Shown here in pieces: positions 9,114 to 17,514 of a stretch of DNA of 34,251 nucleotides. A model generated the notes under the pieces. The model ran no database searches. It was not told where the DNA came from and was given only the letters and a program-made list of their open reading frames with translations. This stretch comes from Prorocentrum cordatum (Eukaryota > Sar > Dinophyceae > Prorocentrales > Prorocentraceae). The DNA lies in assembly GCA_963575745.1 (NCBI GenBank), contig CAUYUJ010012781.1:417733-451983 (forward strand), given 5' to 3'. How positions within the stretch are numbered: position 1 is the first letter of the stretch; the number at the start of each line of letters is the position of its first letter. The position numbers and the translations under genes were made by a program.

Positions 9114-9495
9114 AGCCAGGGCGCGCCAGAACCACCGCAAGCGACCTCCGGCGCTGGGCCGCATGCCCGGAGGCTCGGGCGCCCGAGCCCGGCGCCGGGC
9201 TCGGCGCCCTCACCGCTGGCGGCGCGCGCGAGGGGGGGGGGGGGGCGCTCCGGGAGGCCCCAGGAGGGGGCCTCTGAGAGGGCAGGGCGGCGTCCTGGAG
9301 GCCCCCCACCCCGAGCTTCTGGGAGGCCTCTGGGCCTCTTCTGGGAGGAGCTCCCCCGACCTCCGAGAGGCCCACCGGGTTTCGTCGGAGGCCCCCCCCC
9401 CCGCGCCGCCGCCCTGGCGCGCGCCGCCAGTGGCGCCGCAGTCGTCAGGATTGCCTACGACGAAGCAAGCCAGGACGAGGACAAAATCGCGTGAG
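9114..9495. other. GC-rich unique sequence with a possible exon end
   Basis: The sequence is mostly very GC-rich. Near 9430-9491 the plus strand reads AAVVRIAYDEASQDEDKIA followed by TGA, and CAG trinucleotides that could be acceptors lie just before it. It looks like the C-terminal end of a protein, but no family is recognised and no partner exon was found. Confidence 0.3.
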
Positions 9496-9892
9496 GAGAA
9501 GTCGAGAATCTCTGAGGCCTGGTGGGTCTGGAGGATGTCTCGGGCGCCGCTGCCTTTCTCTGAGCGTTCCAGAACGCACCGAGAGCGCTCTGGAGCGCTC
9601 TAGACCGTATTCGTCCTCGCCTCGCCATGCTAAGTCATTTCTTCCTGCGCATCCTCCTCCCCGTCCGCGCGTCAGTCCCCCTGCTCCGCATGATCACCCC
9701 GTCGTCGCCATCACCAAAAGCATCCTCCTCGTCGTTATCACCAGCACCATCGCCATCACCACCACCGTCACCATCACCATCACCATCACCACCTCCATCA
9801 CCATCACCGCCACCATCACCATCACCATCACCATCACCACCACCATCACCACCACCACCACCAACACCACCACCACCACCATCGTCATCGAC
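9496..9892 (+). repeat. dispersed repeat plus CAT/CAC microsatellite, second copy
   Basis: About 9496-9575 matches 8083-8158 (TCGAGAATCTC, GATGTCTCGGGCGCCGC, GAGCGTTCCAGAACGC). A CAT/CAC array follows at about 9703-9890. Confidence 0.65.
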
Positions 9893-10214
9893 CAGCGACG
9901 CCGGCCAGTCCCATCGTCACGGGTGCCGCCGCGAGGGCCTCGAAGACGAGTTCCGAGGGCGCGCCTGGCCGCGGTCCTCGATGCACGGGCGGCCGCCCAA
10001 GCCTCGGCAGGCGGCCTCGCCGCCGGCCCGCTCCCGCGTCGCTCTGTCTCCTCCGGCCTCCGCCCCGCGCGCAGCAGACCCCGCACTGCGAGGCTGGGCG
10101 CCGGGGGTCGGTGCCGCGGGCGCGACGCCGCCGAGGCAGAGAGGGGGGTGTCCTGGCGTGTGCCTCGGCGTGGCCAGTGGCCGCCGTGTCCATGGGTGGC
10201 GCGGCTCTCGCTTC
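9893..10214. other. GC-rich unique sequence between microsatellites
   Basis: All frames are open for long stretches because of high GC content. One minus-strand frame near 9960-9895 reads protein-like (APSELVFEALAAAPVTMGLA). It lies downstream of the bL9 exons on the same strand and could be a further exon. I could not tie it to the bL9 sequence. Confidence 0.3.
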
Positions 10215-10606
10215 ACGACTCCTCCTCCTTCTCCTCCTCCTGCTGCTCCTCCTCCTCCTCCTCCTCCTCCTCCTCCTCCTCCTCCTCCTCCTCCTCATCA
10301 TCATCATCATCATCATAATCATCATCGCCATCATCATCACCCATCACCAATCACAAATAAGGCAACACCCATCATCATCTTCATCACCATCATCATCATC
10401 ATCGTCATCACCAGCAGCATCAGCATCATCATCATCATCATCATCAGCATCAGCATCAGCATCAGCAGCATCAGCATCATCATCATCATCACCATCATCA
10501 TCATCAGCAGCATCATCATCATCATCAGCATCAGCATCAACATCAGCATCAGCATCAGCATCAGCATCAGCATCAGCATCAGCATCAGCATCAGCATCAG
10601 CATCAG

Positions 10607-10659
<53 letters not shown>

Positions 10660-10700
10660 CCATCACCATCACCATCACCATCACCACCACCACATCCTCC
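10215..10700. repeat. TCC tract passing into a CAT/CAG/CAC array
   Basis: TCC repeats (about 10218-10294) pass into ATC/CAT repeats with a pure CAGCAT stretch (about 10535-10610), then CAT and CAC. Apparent frames encode only Ser/Ala, Ile or Asp/Met runs. Confidence 0.95.
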
Positions 10701-10755
10701 TCTTCCTCCTCCGCCTCCATCGCCTCCCGTCGGGTCACACTGGGGCGGTCGGCTC

Positions 10756-10812
10756 CCAGGTGCCGAAGACGGCCAGGCCCTTCGGCACCAGGTTGTGGCG
10801 CGCGTAGCCGCG
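10756..10812 (-). CDS. ribosomal protein bL9, exon 2 (downstream of exon 13950-14015)
   Basis: The minus strand after a CAG acceptor at 10815-10813 reads RGYARHNLVPKGLAVFGTW. This continues exactly from the K that ends the upstream exon, giving GKKGQIVHVK + RGYARHNL + VPKGLAVFGT. That fits the spacing of the bL9 family signature (G-x2-G-x4-V-x2-G-Y-x2-N-aromatic-L-x3-G-x-A-x3-T), with His and Asn at the N-aromatic pair. bL9 binds 23S/large-subunit rRNA at the base of the L1 stalk. A nuclear bL9 would serve the mitochondrial or plastid ribosome. The 3' border is uncertain: a GA donor after Trp is possible, while reading on gives a stop at 10735. Further exons should lie at lower coordinates but were not identified. 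Confidence 0.75.
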
Positions 10813-11050
10813 CTGGCGCACCGCGGGGGCGCCCAGGGCGCCCAGGACGCTTTTGCTCGTGCTGCCCCCATCGCCTATCCTGCCAGCTCCCTGTCTCCTC
10901 CCCCCTGCGCCCTCCCTTCACATTTAAACAATCTAAATGCTACTCTCCTCTCTCCCCTGGTGGCGTCCGGGAAATGGCCGGCCCCCCTCCGCGTACGGGT
11001 TTCTTACACGCAGGATTTCCCCGAAACGGGTTCTCGCTTGGAAACTTGTT

Positions 11051-11313
11051 CGAAATGCTGCTGTCGCTGCAGCGCTGGCCTTATTTTCGGGCTACCGCTC
11101 GTTCCGAATCGTGCTCCCGCTGCAGCGCTGGCCTCATTTCCGCGCTTCCGCTCGTTCCGACTCGTGCTCCCCTGCAGCGCTAGCGTCATTATTTCCAGAG
11201 CCATGGCACGGTATGGTTTTCGATCCTTCCAAATAGGCCTCAAAATTTAGAAAATGCCACTCCAAAAAAAGTATCGGAAGTGATTACGCATTCGGTGTCG
11301 ATTCGTTGATTTA
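11051..11313 (+). repeat. ~260-bp dispersed repeat, copy 1
   Basis: It matches 12378-12645 over most of its length: AAATGCTGCT, GCGCTGGCC, TCGGGCTACCGCTCGTTCCG, GCTAGCGTCATTATTTCCAG, AGAAAATGCC, GTGATTAC. Internally a roughly 60-bp unit (GCAGCGCTGGCC ... CCGCTCGTTCCGA) is repeated about three times. No coding function is seen. Confidence 0.85.
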
Positions 11314-11378
11314 TAATCGCTTCGCTCATTCCGCCGGCCCGTATTGTGCCATCGCAGGCGTTTGCTTGCGCGTTCGTG

Positions 11379-12110
11379 TCCTCTTGGAGCCTCGGTGGGG
11401 CCGTTTGGGGCCTCTTGGCGCCTCTTTTTAGGCCTCTTGGAGAACTCGGGAGGCCTCCAGGGGGCCTCCTGAGCTCTCGTGACGGTCTCTTGGGGGGCTT
11501 TCGGCGGGCTCTTGGCGGTATTTGCTGGTCCTCTTGGGGCCTGGGGCCTGACGTTGTTGGTCCTCTTGGGGCCTCACGGGAGCTTATTGGGGCGTCTTGG
11601 GGGTGTCTTGGAGAGTCTCTTGGGGCCTCTTTCGGGGTCCTGGGCGCCTTCTGGGGCGGAGGGCTCGATTTTTCAGTTCTCGGTTCCCTTCTTGAGCCCC
11701 TCTTGGGCCCGTCTTGGGGCCTCTTGGTCCGCCTTGGGCAGCACTTGGGCCGTCTGGGGGGCGCTCTTGGGCCGCTCCGGGGCCGTCTTGGGAGCCTCGT
11801 GGGCCGTCTTGGAGCAGTCTTGAAGGCCTCTTGGGCCCTCTTGGAGCGTCCGGAAGCGAAAAGGCCAGAACGCAAAAAAACATAGAAAAAACCAATGAAA
11901 ATCAACGATTTTGGCAACTTGGGGCCCTCTTCGGAGGCCTCTTGGAAGGCCCTTGGAGCGTCTTGGAGGCCTCTTGGGCTGTCTTGGGGCCATCTGGGGC
12001 GTCTTCGGGCGATCTTTGGCCGTCTCGGGCCTCTCTTGGACCGTCTAGAAAGCTTCTCGGGGCCCTCTTGGACCGATCTGGAGCCCTCTTGGACTCCGAA
12101 ACAGAACTCC
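11379..12110 (-). repeat. CCAAGAGG repeat family, copy 1 (inverted)
   Basis: Degenerate ~10-12 bp units (CTTGGGGCCTC/CGTCTTGG, i.e. CCAAGAGG/CCAAGACGG on the minus strand) surround a conserved AT-rich core at about 11862-11925. In reverse complement the core reads TCGTTGATTTTCATTGGTTT ... GCGTTCTGGCCTTTTCG and matches the core at 17661-17716. The long frames here (Gly/Leu/Ser/Trp or Pro/Arg/Lys rich) are artefacts of the array. Confidence 0.85.
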
Positions 12111-12119
12111 GGCATCTCT

Positions 12120-12175
12120 GACCCGACTTGCCGGGACCTTGCCGGGGACTTGCCGGGACCTTGCCGGGGTACTTT
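12120..12175. repeat. short tandem CTTGCCGGGAC repeat
   Basis: Two units of about 22 bp (ACTTGCCGGGACCTTGCCGGGG) occur head to tail. Confidence 0.7.
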
Positions 12176-12278
12176 TCGTCCGGGGACCCCCAGGGGCCGC
12201 CCCGCGCGCGCGAACTAGAAATACTGTTAACCAGGTACCGGAGATCTTAGCACGCCCTGGCCCGTTGGGCCGGCGAAT

Positions 12279-12696
12279 TGCGCCGCAGAAGCCTCCCCCC
12301 CCTTTGGGGCGTCGCCACGCCATGCTACGGCAGGCTACGCATCCTCATTTCCGCGCTTCCGCGCTTGATTTTTGTTTCAAAATGCTGCTCTCGCTGAAGC
12401 GCTGGCCTCATTTTCGGGCTACCGCTCGTTCCGAATCGTGCTCCCGCTGCAGCGCTGGCCTCATGTCCGCGCTTCCGCTCGTTCTGAATCGTGCCTGCTG
12501 CAGCGCTAGCGTCATTATTTCCAGCGCCATGCAACGGCATGATTTTTCGGTCCTCCCAAATGGCCCGCAAATCTAGAAAATGCCCCCCCCCCCCGAAAAG
12601 ACCATCGGACGTGATTACACATTCCGTGCCGATTCTTTGGTTTTTTGCGCCGCAGAAGCCCCCCCCCTCATTTTGGGGCGTCGCCACGCCATGCTA
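12279..12696 (+). repeat. ~260-bp repeat copy 2 flanked by ~50-bp direct repeats
   Basis: The second copy of the 260-bp repeat (12378-12645) is bracketed by direct copies of TGCGCCGCAGAAGCC + poly-C + TTTTGGGGCGTCGCCACGCC + ATGCTA at 12279-12327 and 12646-12696. The arrangement suggests that the repeat inserted with, or carries, terminal direct repeats. The copy at 11051 lacks these flanks. Confidence 0.75.
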
Positions 12697-12699
12697 TGT

Positions 12700-12895
12700 T
12701 ATGCTACGCGTTACTATTCAACACCATGTTACGCCATGTAATGCTACGCCGTGCAATGACATCCGATGGTGCGAATCGGGAGGCGATCTGCGCCATGGTA
12801 AGGGATGGGAGGGAGGGGTCGGACGTCAGATATGACGCGAGCGCACCTAGCTTGTCCATCCCTCCTCCCTCCTGCGCTCCACCCTCATACCCTCT
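12700..12895. other. unassigned sequence with short ATGCTACG-like repeats
   Basis: ATGCTATGTTATGCTACGCG and ACGCCATGTAATGCTACGCC are short, loosely repeated words. No gene was seen. Confidence 0.4.
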
Positions 12896-12896
12896 T

Positions 12897-13123
12897 CCCT
12901 CAGTCATCCTCTTCCTGCTCCAACTGCTCCTCCTGTTCCTCCTGCTCCCCCTGCTCCTCCCGCTCCTCCTCCTCCTCATCATCATCCTCATCCTCCTCAT
13001 CCTGTTCCTCCTCCTCATACTCTTCGCCTTCTTCACCATCATGTTCATCATCATAACCATCATTATCTGCAGCATCATCATTATCGTCATCAGAAGCATC
13101 ACCACCACCACCATCACCATCAC

Positions 13124-13185
<62 letters not shown>

Positions 13186-13290
13186 GTAGCATCATCATCA
13201 CCACCAATATCACCAACATAATCACCATGATCATAATCATCAGCAGTATCATCATCACCCTCAGCACCATCAGCACCATCCTCATCGTCG

Positions 13291-13321
<31 letters not shown>

Positions 13322-13750
13322 TAGCCTCATCATCACCTGCACCATTCTTATTACCATCATCGTCATCAACGTCGTCGTAATCGTCGTCATCGCTATCAGC
13401 ATCATCATCAGCATCATCATCCATCACCAGCATCACCATTATAAGCTCCATCATCATCAGCAGCGTCATCATCAGCAGGATCATGACAATCATCACCATC
13501 GTCGTCACTATCACCATTACCACCATCACCTTTGCCCATCAGCATCAGCATCACCAGCATCACCAGCGTCATCGTCATAAGCACCACCACCATACACTCA
13601 TCATCACCATCACGGTGAGTATCATCATCAGCAGCATCATCAGCATCAGCATCATCAGCAGCAGCACCATGATCATCAGCATCAGCATCAGCATCAGCAT
13701 CAGCATCAGCATCAGCATCAGCATCATCATCACCACCACCACCATCATCG

Positions 13751-13805
<55 letters not shown>

Positions 13806-13905
13806 CATCACCATCATCATCATCGCCATCCTCACCATCATCACCTGCACCAGCACCAGCAACACCATCATCAGCAGCATCACCCTCACTCTCAAATCCA
13901 GCAGC
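12897..13905. repeat. ~1-kb TCC/CAT/CAC/CAG microsatellite complex
   Basis: TCC/CTG repeats (12900-13020) pass into CAT repeats with CAC and CAG interruptions, including pure CATCAT (about 13120-13185) and CATCAG (about 13675-13725) stretches. It lies inside the predicted bL9 intron. Long His/Ile/Asp/Met frames are artefacts. Confidence 0.95.
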
Positions 13906-13949
13906 AGCAGCACCACCAGCAGCATCGCTTCAGGCCCGCAGGCTGGCGC

Positions 13950-14015
13950 CTTCACGTGGACAATCTGGCCCTTCTTCCCGAGCCCGCGCACGTGCTCCAT
14001 CATCACGACGGGCAC
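13950..14015 (-). CDS. ribosomal protein bL9, N-terminal exon
   Basis: The minus strand reads VPVVMMEHVRGLGKKGQIVHVK between a CGCAG|G acceptor and an AAG|GCGCC donor: 66 bases, 22 codons, phase 0. This is the conserved N-terminal strand and turn of bL9 (typically [VI]-x-[VI]-[IL]-L-E-D-V-x-x-L-G-K-K-G-x-V-V-x-V-K), placed as in bacterial bL9, where the domain binds the large-subunit rRNA. Its continuation is the exon at 10756-10812. Residues before Val should come from an upstream exon carrying an organelle-targeting presequence. The minus frame starting with ATG at 15024 (MSFLGRPPAGFRPAAALGAP, Arg-rich and poor in acidic residues) is a candidate but unproven. Confidence 0.75.
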
Positions 14016-14029
14016 CTGCGGGGCCCCAC

Positions 14030-14395
14030 TCCCCACCCCCGGTGGGAGGAGGGAGGAACGAGAGGAGGAGGAGGGGAGGCGGGGACGAGCGGGCAGGGGA
14101 CGGAGGAGGAGGGGCGGACCGAGGCGAGGGAGCGGGAGGGGGAGGGGAGCGGAAAGGGAGAGGAAGGGGGAAGGGGGAAGGGGAAGGGGGAAGGGGAGGG
14201 GGAGCGGAAGGGGAGAGGAAGGGGGACGGGGAGGGGCAAGGGACGGGAGGGATGGGAACAGGGGGGGGGCGCAGAGGAGATCGCCACAGCTCGGGCGGCG
14301 CGTCCGTCCGGGCGCGCGGGGCGCGCGCCCCCCGCCGCGCACGCTTCCTGTGGTGGGAGGGGCCGCACGTGAAGAACCCCCCCCCCTGGCAACGG
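14030..14395. other. purine-rich and GC-rich sequence upstream of the bL9 exon
   Basis: GGGAGGGGAAGGG-type purine sequence occupies 14042-14270. A GC-rich island (about 14285-14345) reads RKRARRGARAPRARTDAPPE on the minus strand after a CCACAG acceptor-like site. It could be a basic presequence exon of the bL9 gene, but the reading phase does not join cleanly. Confidence 0.3.
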
Positions 14396-14399
14396 CCAC

Positions 14400-14653
14400 C
14401 TGGAGGAGGAGGAGGAGGAGGAGAGGAGGAGGAGGAGGAGGAGGAGGGCGGAGGAGGAGGAGGAGGAGGAGGAGGAGGAGGGGAGGAGGAGGGAGGGAGG
14501 AGGGAGGAGGAGGAGGAGGAGGAGGAGGAGGCGAGGAGGAGGAGGAGGAGGAGGAGGAGGAGGAGGAGGGGGGAGGAGCAGGAGCAGGAGGAGGAGGAGG
14601 AGGAGGAGGAGGAGAGGAGGAGGAGGAGGAGGAGGAGGAGGAGGAGGAGGAGG
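14400..14653. repeat. GGA trinucleotide tract
   Basis: Polypurine GGA run with a few GC interruptions, about 250 bp. On the minus strand it is a TCC polypyrimidine tract lying within the presumed bL9 gene. Confidence 0.95.
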
Positions 14654-14654
14654 G

Positions 14655-14833
14655 GGCCGCCTTTGCGGCATGATGGAACCACGGGATTTTGACACCGCTT
14701 GGGCGTGAGCGAATGGGGGGGGCGATGAACGGGAGGGGGGAGGGGGGGGGGGGAAAGGTGCACCTCTCGGAGTCTAGAGGTCGCCTTTGGGGGCATGGAG
14801 AAAACACGAGATTTTGATACCGCTTGGGAGTCC
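14655..14833 (+). repeat. pair of ~50-bp direct repeats
   Basis: 14655-14708 and 14780-14832 share CGCCTTTG, GGCATG, ACGRGATTTTGAYACCGCTTGG. A poly-G/purine stretch lies between them. Confidence 0.65.
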
Positions 14834-15046
14834 TCCTCGCCGAGGCAGAGGGCAACGGAGCGGGTGGCCCGCTGTGCACGGAGCCCACCGGGAGAGGAGG
14901 GGCGCTGGCACGGGTCTCTACCGCGCGTGGAGCGGCACCGCAGGCCTGGGGGCGGATCTTGCAAGGGCGCCCCGAGGGCAGCGGCAGGGCGGAAGCCTGC
15001 GGGAGGCCGTCCGAGGAAGCTCATGCTCGGTGGATCCTGTCACATG

Positions 15047-15233
15047 CCCAGACCTCCTCGCGTCGTGAAAAAATCACGACGGGAGGTTTTTCACAATTTT
15101 TGGCCTCTGGGGGCCCTCGCCGGGCCTCGGGGCCGTCAAAAAACGATTCAGGACGAAAAACCGGTCCCGGGGAAGGGGTCCAGACCTCTGGGGGTCGACG
15201 TTGTGAAAAAATCACGACGTCGGGGGTCTGGGG
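15047..15233 (-). repeat. hairpin-ended inverted-repeat element, copy D (inverted)
   Basis: Full-length copy in reverse orientation relative to copies A-C, with both hairpins intact and tips CCCAGACC and GGTCTGGG. It lies just upstream (minus strand) of the candidate ATG at 15024-15022. Confidence 0.85.
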
Positions 15234-15245
15234 AGCAGCGGGGCT

Positions 15246-15375
15246 GACTGTTCCTGGGTGTGCTGGGAGGGCTGGGCAAGGTGATTGGCCCGCTGTTGCA
15301 GCGCATTGATGCCAGCGATGATGGCCGTTTCGCGGTCGCGCTGGGCCACTGGGGGGAGGAGCCGACCTGGTCGTG
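15246..15375 (+). CDS. short open frame, possible coding fragment, unrecognised
   Basis: Between two in-frame TGA codons the plus strand reads GVLGGLGKVIGPLLQRIDAS, then DDGRFAVALGHWGEEPTWS. It is balanced and protein-like, unlike the surrounding low-complexity frames. Family not recognised. It may be a fragment of a decayed gene or chance. Confidence 0.2.
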
Positions 15376-15725
15376 AGTGGGGCCGGTGGTGGCGGCCAGA
15401 TCCTGTCGGCCTGTCGACCGAAGGCGGCCTGCGCCTGGCAGAAGGATGAGAAGGCGAAAACCCACCCACTCCCCCAATCCCGACCCCATCCCCGAACCCG
15501 CGATCCAGGGGGTCGGGACTGCGGGTGGTGGCGGTGGTTTTTCGGGGTCCAGGAATGGAGAGAACCCAGCCCCACTCCCAGTCCCGACCCCTTGAATCGC
15601 CGGCGCGGGGATGGGCGTCGGGACTGGGGGTCGACGTGGGTTTGGGCCTTATGAGAAGGAGTCTTGGCTGGCTCGCGTCGTGGTGAACACCGCGATCACT
15701 GCGGGCGTTCCCGCTGCGACTCTGG
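15376..15725. other. sequence with GGGGTCGGGACTG inverted and direct copies
   Basis: GGGGTCGGGACTG (about 15509-15521) is matched in reverse complement near 15582-15594 (CAGTCCCGACCCC) and approximately again as GTCGGGACTGGGGGTCG near 15620. No gene was recognised. Confidence 0.45.
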
Positions 15726-15727
15726 GG

Positions 15728-16050
15728 GGGAGGGGAGGAGGAGAAGAGGGAGGAGGAGGAGGAGGAGGAGGAGGAGGAGGAGGAGGAGGAGGAGGAGAGG
15801 AGCAGGAGGAGGAGGAGGAGGAGGAGGAGGAGAGGAGGAGAAGGAGGCGGAAAGGAGGAGGAGGAGGAGGAGGAGGAGGAGGAGGAGGAGGAGGAGGAGG
15901 AGGGGGGGGAGGAGGAGGAGGAGGAGGCGGAGGAGGAGGAGGAGGAGGAGGAGGAGGAGGAGGAGGAGGAGGGAGGAGGAGGAGGAGGAGGAGGAGGGAG
16001 GAGGAGGAGGAGGAGGAAGAGGAGGAGGAGGAGGAGGAGGAGGAGGAGGA
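15728..16050. repeat. GGA trinucleotide tract, left flank of the retrotransposon
   Basis: About 320 bp of GGA repeat ends exactly at the outer end of repeat B2. The same type of tract resumes at 28119 on the other side of the element. The two look like halves of one tract split by the insertion. Confidence 0.9.
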
Positions 16051-16207
16051 TTCTCCCGCTCGCGCGCTAGCGAGCTGTCTCCGAGCGCGGCCGCGGCTCG
16101 CGCGCGCGGGGCGGCCCAAAAAGGGCAGGCCCGTCCCGCGCGCTCGTGCCGGGGCGCCGCGCGTCAGGCGGGGGAGACCGCCTGCTCGCCGACGACGGCG
16201 AGGCAGC
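16051..16207 (-). repeat. retrotransposon terminal repeat B2
   Basis: 157 bp, 156 identical to B1 (16297-16453). The one difference is AAAAAG against AAAATG. It forms the 3' outer end of the element and abuts a GGA microsatellite. Confidence 0.9.
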
Positions 16208-16241
16208 GCCCATCAGCCTTAGATTGGGAGAGGAGGGAGGG

Positions 16242-16296
16242 GGGCAGAGAAGCTGCGGAGACAGCAGGAGCTTGCTCACAGAGAATAGAAGAGGCA
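16242..16296 (-). repeat. retrotransposon internal repeat A2
   Basis: 55 bp identical to A1 (28064-28118). It directly abuts B1. The A2/B1 boundary (plus strand GAGGCA|TTCTCCC) equals the two outer ends of the element joined together, as expected for a circular-junction template. Confidence 0.9.
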
Positions 16297-16453
16297 TTCT
16301 CCCGCTCGCGCGCTAGCGAGCTGTCTCCGAGCGCGGCCGCGGCTCGCGCGCGCGGGGCGGCCCAAAATGGGCAGGCCCGTCCCGCGCGCTCGTGCCGGGG
16401 CGCCGCGCGTCAGGCGGGGGAGACCGCCTGCTCGCCGACGACGGCGAGGCAGC
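16297..16453 (-). repeat. retrotransposon internal repeat B1
   Basis: 157-bp copy of B2 that starts 11 bases after the stop of the recombinase catalytic fragment (stop at 16465). Confidence 0.9.
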
Positions 16454-16464
16454 CATACCCGTGC

Positions 16465-17284
16465 TCAAGGACCTTGCGAAGTGACAAGGTTTCGGCGGGC
16501 GGCCGCAAGTAGGGCAGGCCAAGCGGCGGGGCCGACTTGGAGAAATGAAGCGACAAGGCGGTCGCTGGCGGTGGCGAAGAACAGGATCCGCGCCCGTGCG
16601 GGCACGGGCAGCGCAGCAAGAACTGTGGAAGCGGCGGCGGCTTGCAGGTAGCGCTCAGCACTGGAAGCCTGACGCCAACGCCCCCGCCAGAAGACGCGAG
16701 GGACGTCTTCCGTAGCGATATAGAAGTCTGTTGCGCCAGAGCCCCGCAGACATGCGGGCGTCAGGTTGAGCCCCTGACCCGCTTTGGCAAGAGGGACGCC
16801 CAGGGCCGAAAGCAAATGATTCCACCGAGTACGGAAGCCGCTCGCACCGAAAGGGGCGAGAGGATCGGTGGAAGCCAACCGCCCAAACACTTGATTCAGA
16901 ATCTTCACCGTGCCCCGATCGGAGCAGCGAGCATGCTGCGTCGGGTACGTTCTCCTGGTCTTTGGAACAAGAATCGAGAGAAAAGCACCCCCTTCAACTT
17001 CGAGGCGGTCGCAAGGAAGCGACAAGTCACAGCGGCGCGACGCCAGCAGCTCGCCAGGCCTGAGGAACATCGCGAAGCCCATGAGCAGCAAGGCCGCCAT
17101 CACAGGCCAGTCCCAGGCGAAACAGAGACCGACCATAGCGCGCAGCAGAGCGCGAGGTAAGGGCGGGCGGAGCTTTGGCGGCTCCGCGAGCTTCCATTGT
17201 TTCGCTACGTCCCAAGCTTCTGTTAGAAAGGCCTTCCAATGCGGATGAGCGCTCTGGATTCCCAAGATGGCATGAACCAGAATA
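16465..17284 (-). pseudogene. tyrosine recombinase, catalytic domain (separated from its N-terminal domain)
   Basis: The minus-strand frame, counted from the TTG at 17265, carries the YR active site: Arg69 in FLRPGELL, a Lys at 102 (PKTRR), Arg174 in PACLRGSGATD, the RGRW motif at 194-197 and the nucleophile Tyr206 in SSAERYLQ. Ala occupies the usual His of the HxxR box, and Trp occupies the second His/Trp position. In DIRS-order elements this enzyme integrates the circular cDNA by recombination. The frame runs back only to a TGA near 17307, and recognisable sequence begins about 17284 (ILVHAILGIQSAHPHW). The core-binding N-terminal half lies beyond a ~1.58-kb insertion, ending at 18860 in the giant ORF. 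As it stands the enzyme is split. No splice sites were seen that would clearly remove the insert. Confidence 0.8.
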
Positions 17285-17514
17285 TCCGCCGATCCGGCGT
17301 GTGAGTTTCAAGGAGTCTCAGCTACAGCCTCGAGGCTGAGCTTCAGCCTCTGGGGGGGTCGCCGGGGTGGCTCTGCCGGGGAAGGGGGGGTGGGGGGGGG
17401 GGGGGGGGTGCGAGTTTCCGGCGAACCCCGGGGCCGCTCCGGGGGAGTGGAAGATAGGGGGGGGGGGGGCGCCATGCTCCGCTTTTTCCGGCGCTTTGGA
17501 GGAGGGGGGGGGCC

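Larger units (their letters stand above)
10813..13949 (-). other. predicted intron of the bL9 gene (~3.1 kb, GC-AG)
   Basis: Joining the two bL9 exons at codon phase 0 implies a minus-strand intron beginning GCGCCAG and ending GCGCCAG. A GC donor is a known minority type in dinoflagellates. The same 7-mer at both ends recalls introner-like introns flanked by short repeats. The intron holds a CCAAGAGG-family repeat, two copies of a 260-bp repeat and nearly 1 kb of CAT/CAC/CAG microsatellite. The boundaries are inferred from the protein alignment and have no transcript support. Confidence 0.55.

Noticed and set aside
9627-11250. Plus-strand frames of 379 and 518 codons
   Set aside because: They consist of Ser/Pro/His/Ile/Ala runs over the CAT/TCC arrays and overlap the bL9 exon on the other strand.
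11240-12121. Possible 291-codon protein rich in Pro/Arg/Lys, and antisense Gly/Leu/Trp-rich frames
   Set aside because: They are translations of the CCAAGAGG array. The same artefact recurs at every copy of the family.
13575-15024. Minus-strand frames of 364 and 437 codons
   Set aside because: Most of their length is low-complexity Ser/Pro/Leu over purine tracts. Only the bL9 exon inside, in one of these frames, and possibly the first residues from the ATG at 15024, look real.
16051-16453. LTRs of a conventional LTR retrotransposon
   Set aside because: The B repeats sit together at one end with A between them, and the element encodes a tyrosine recombinase rather than a DDE integrase.
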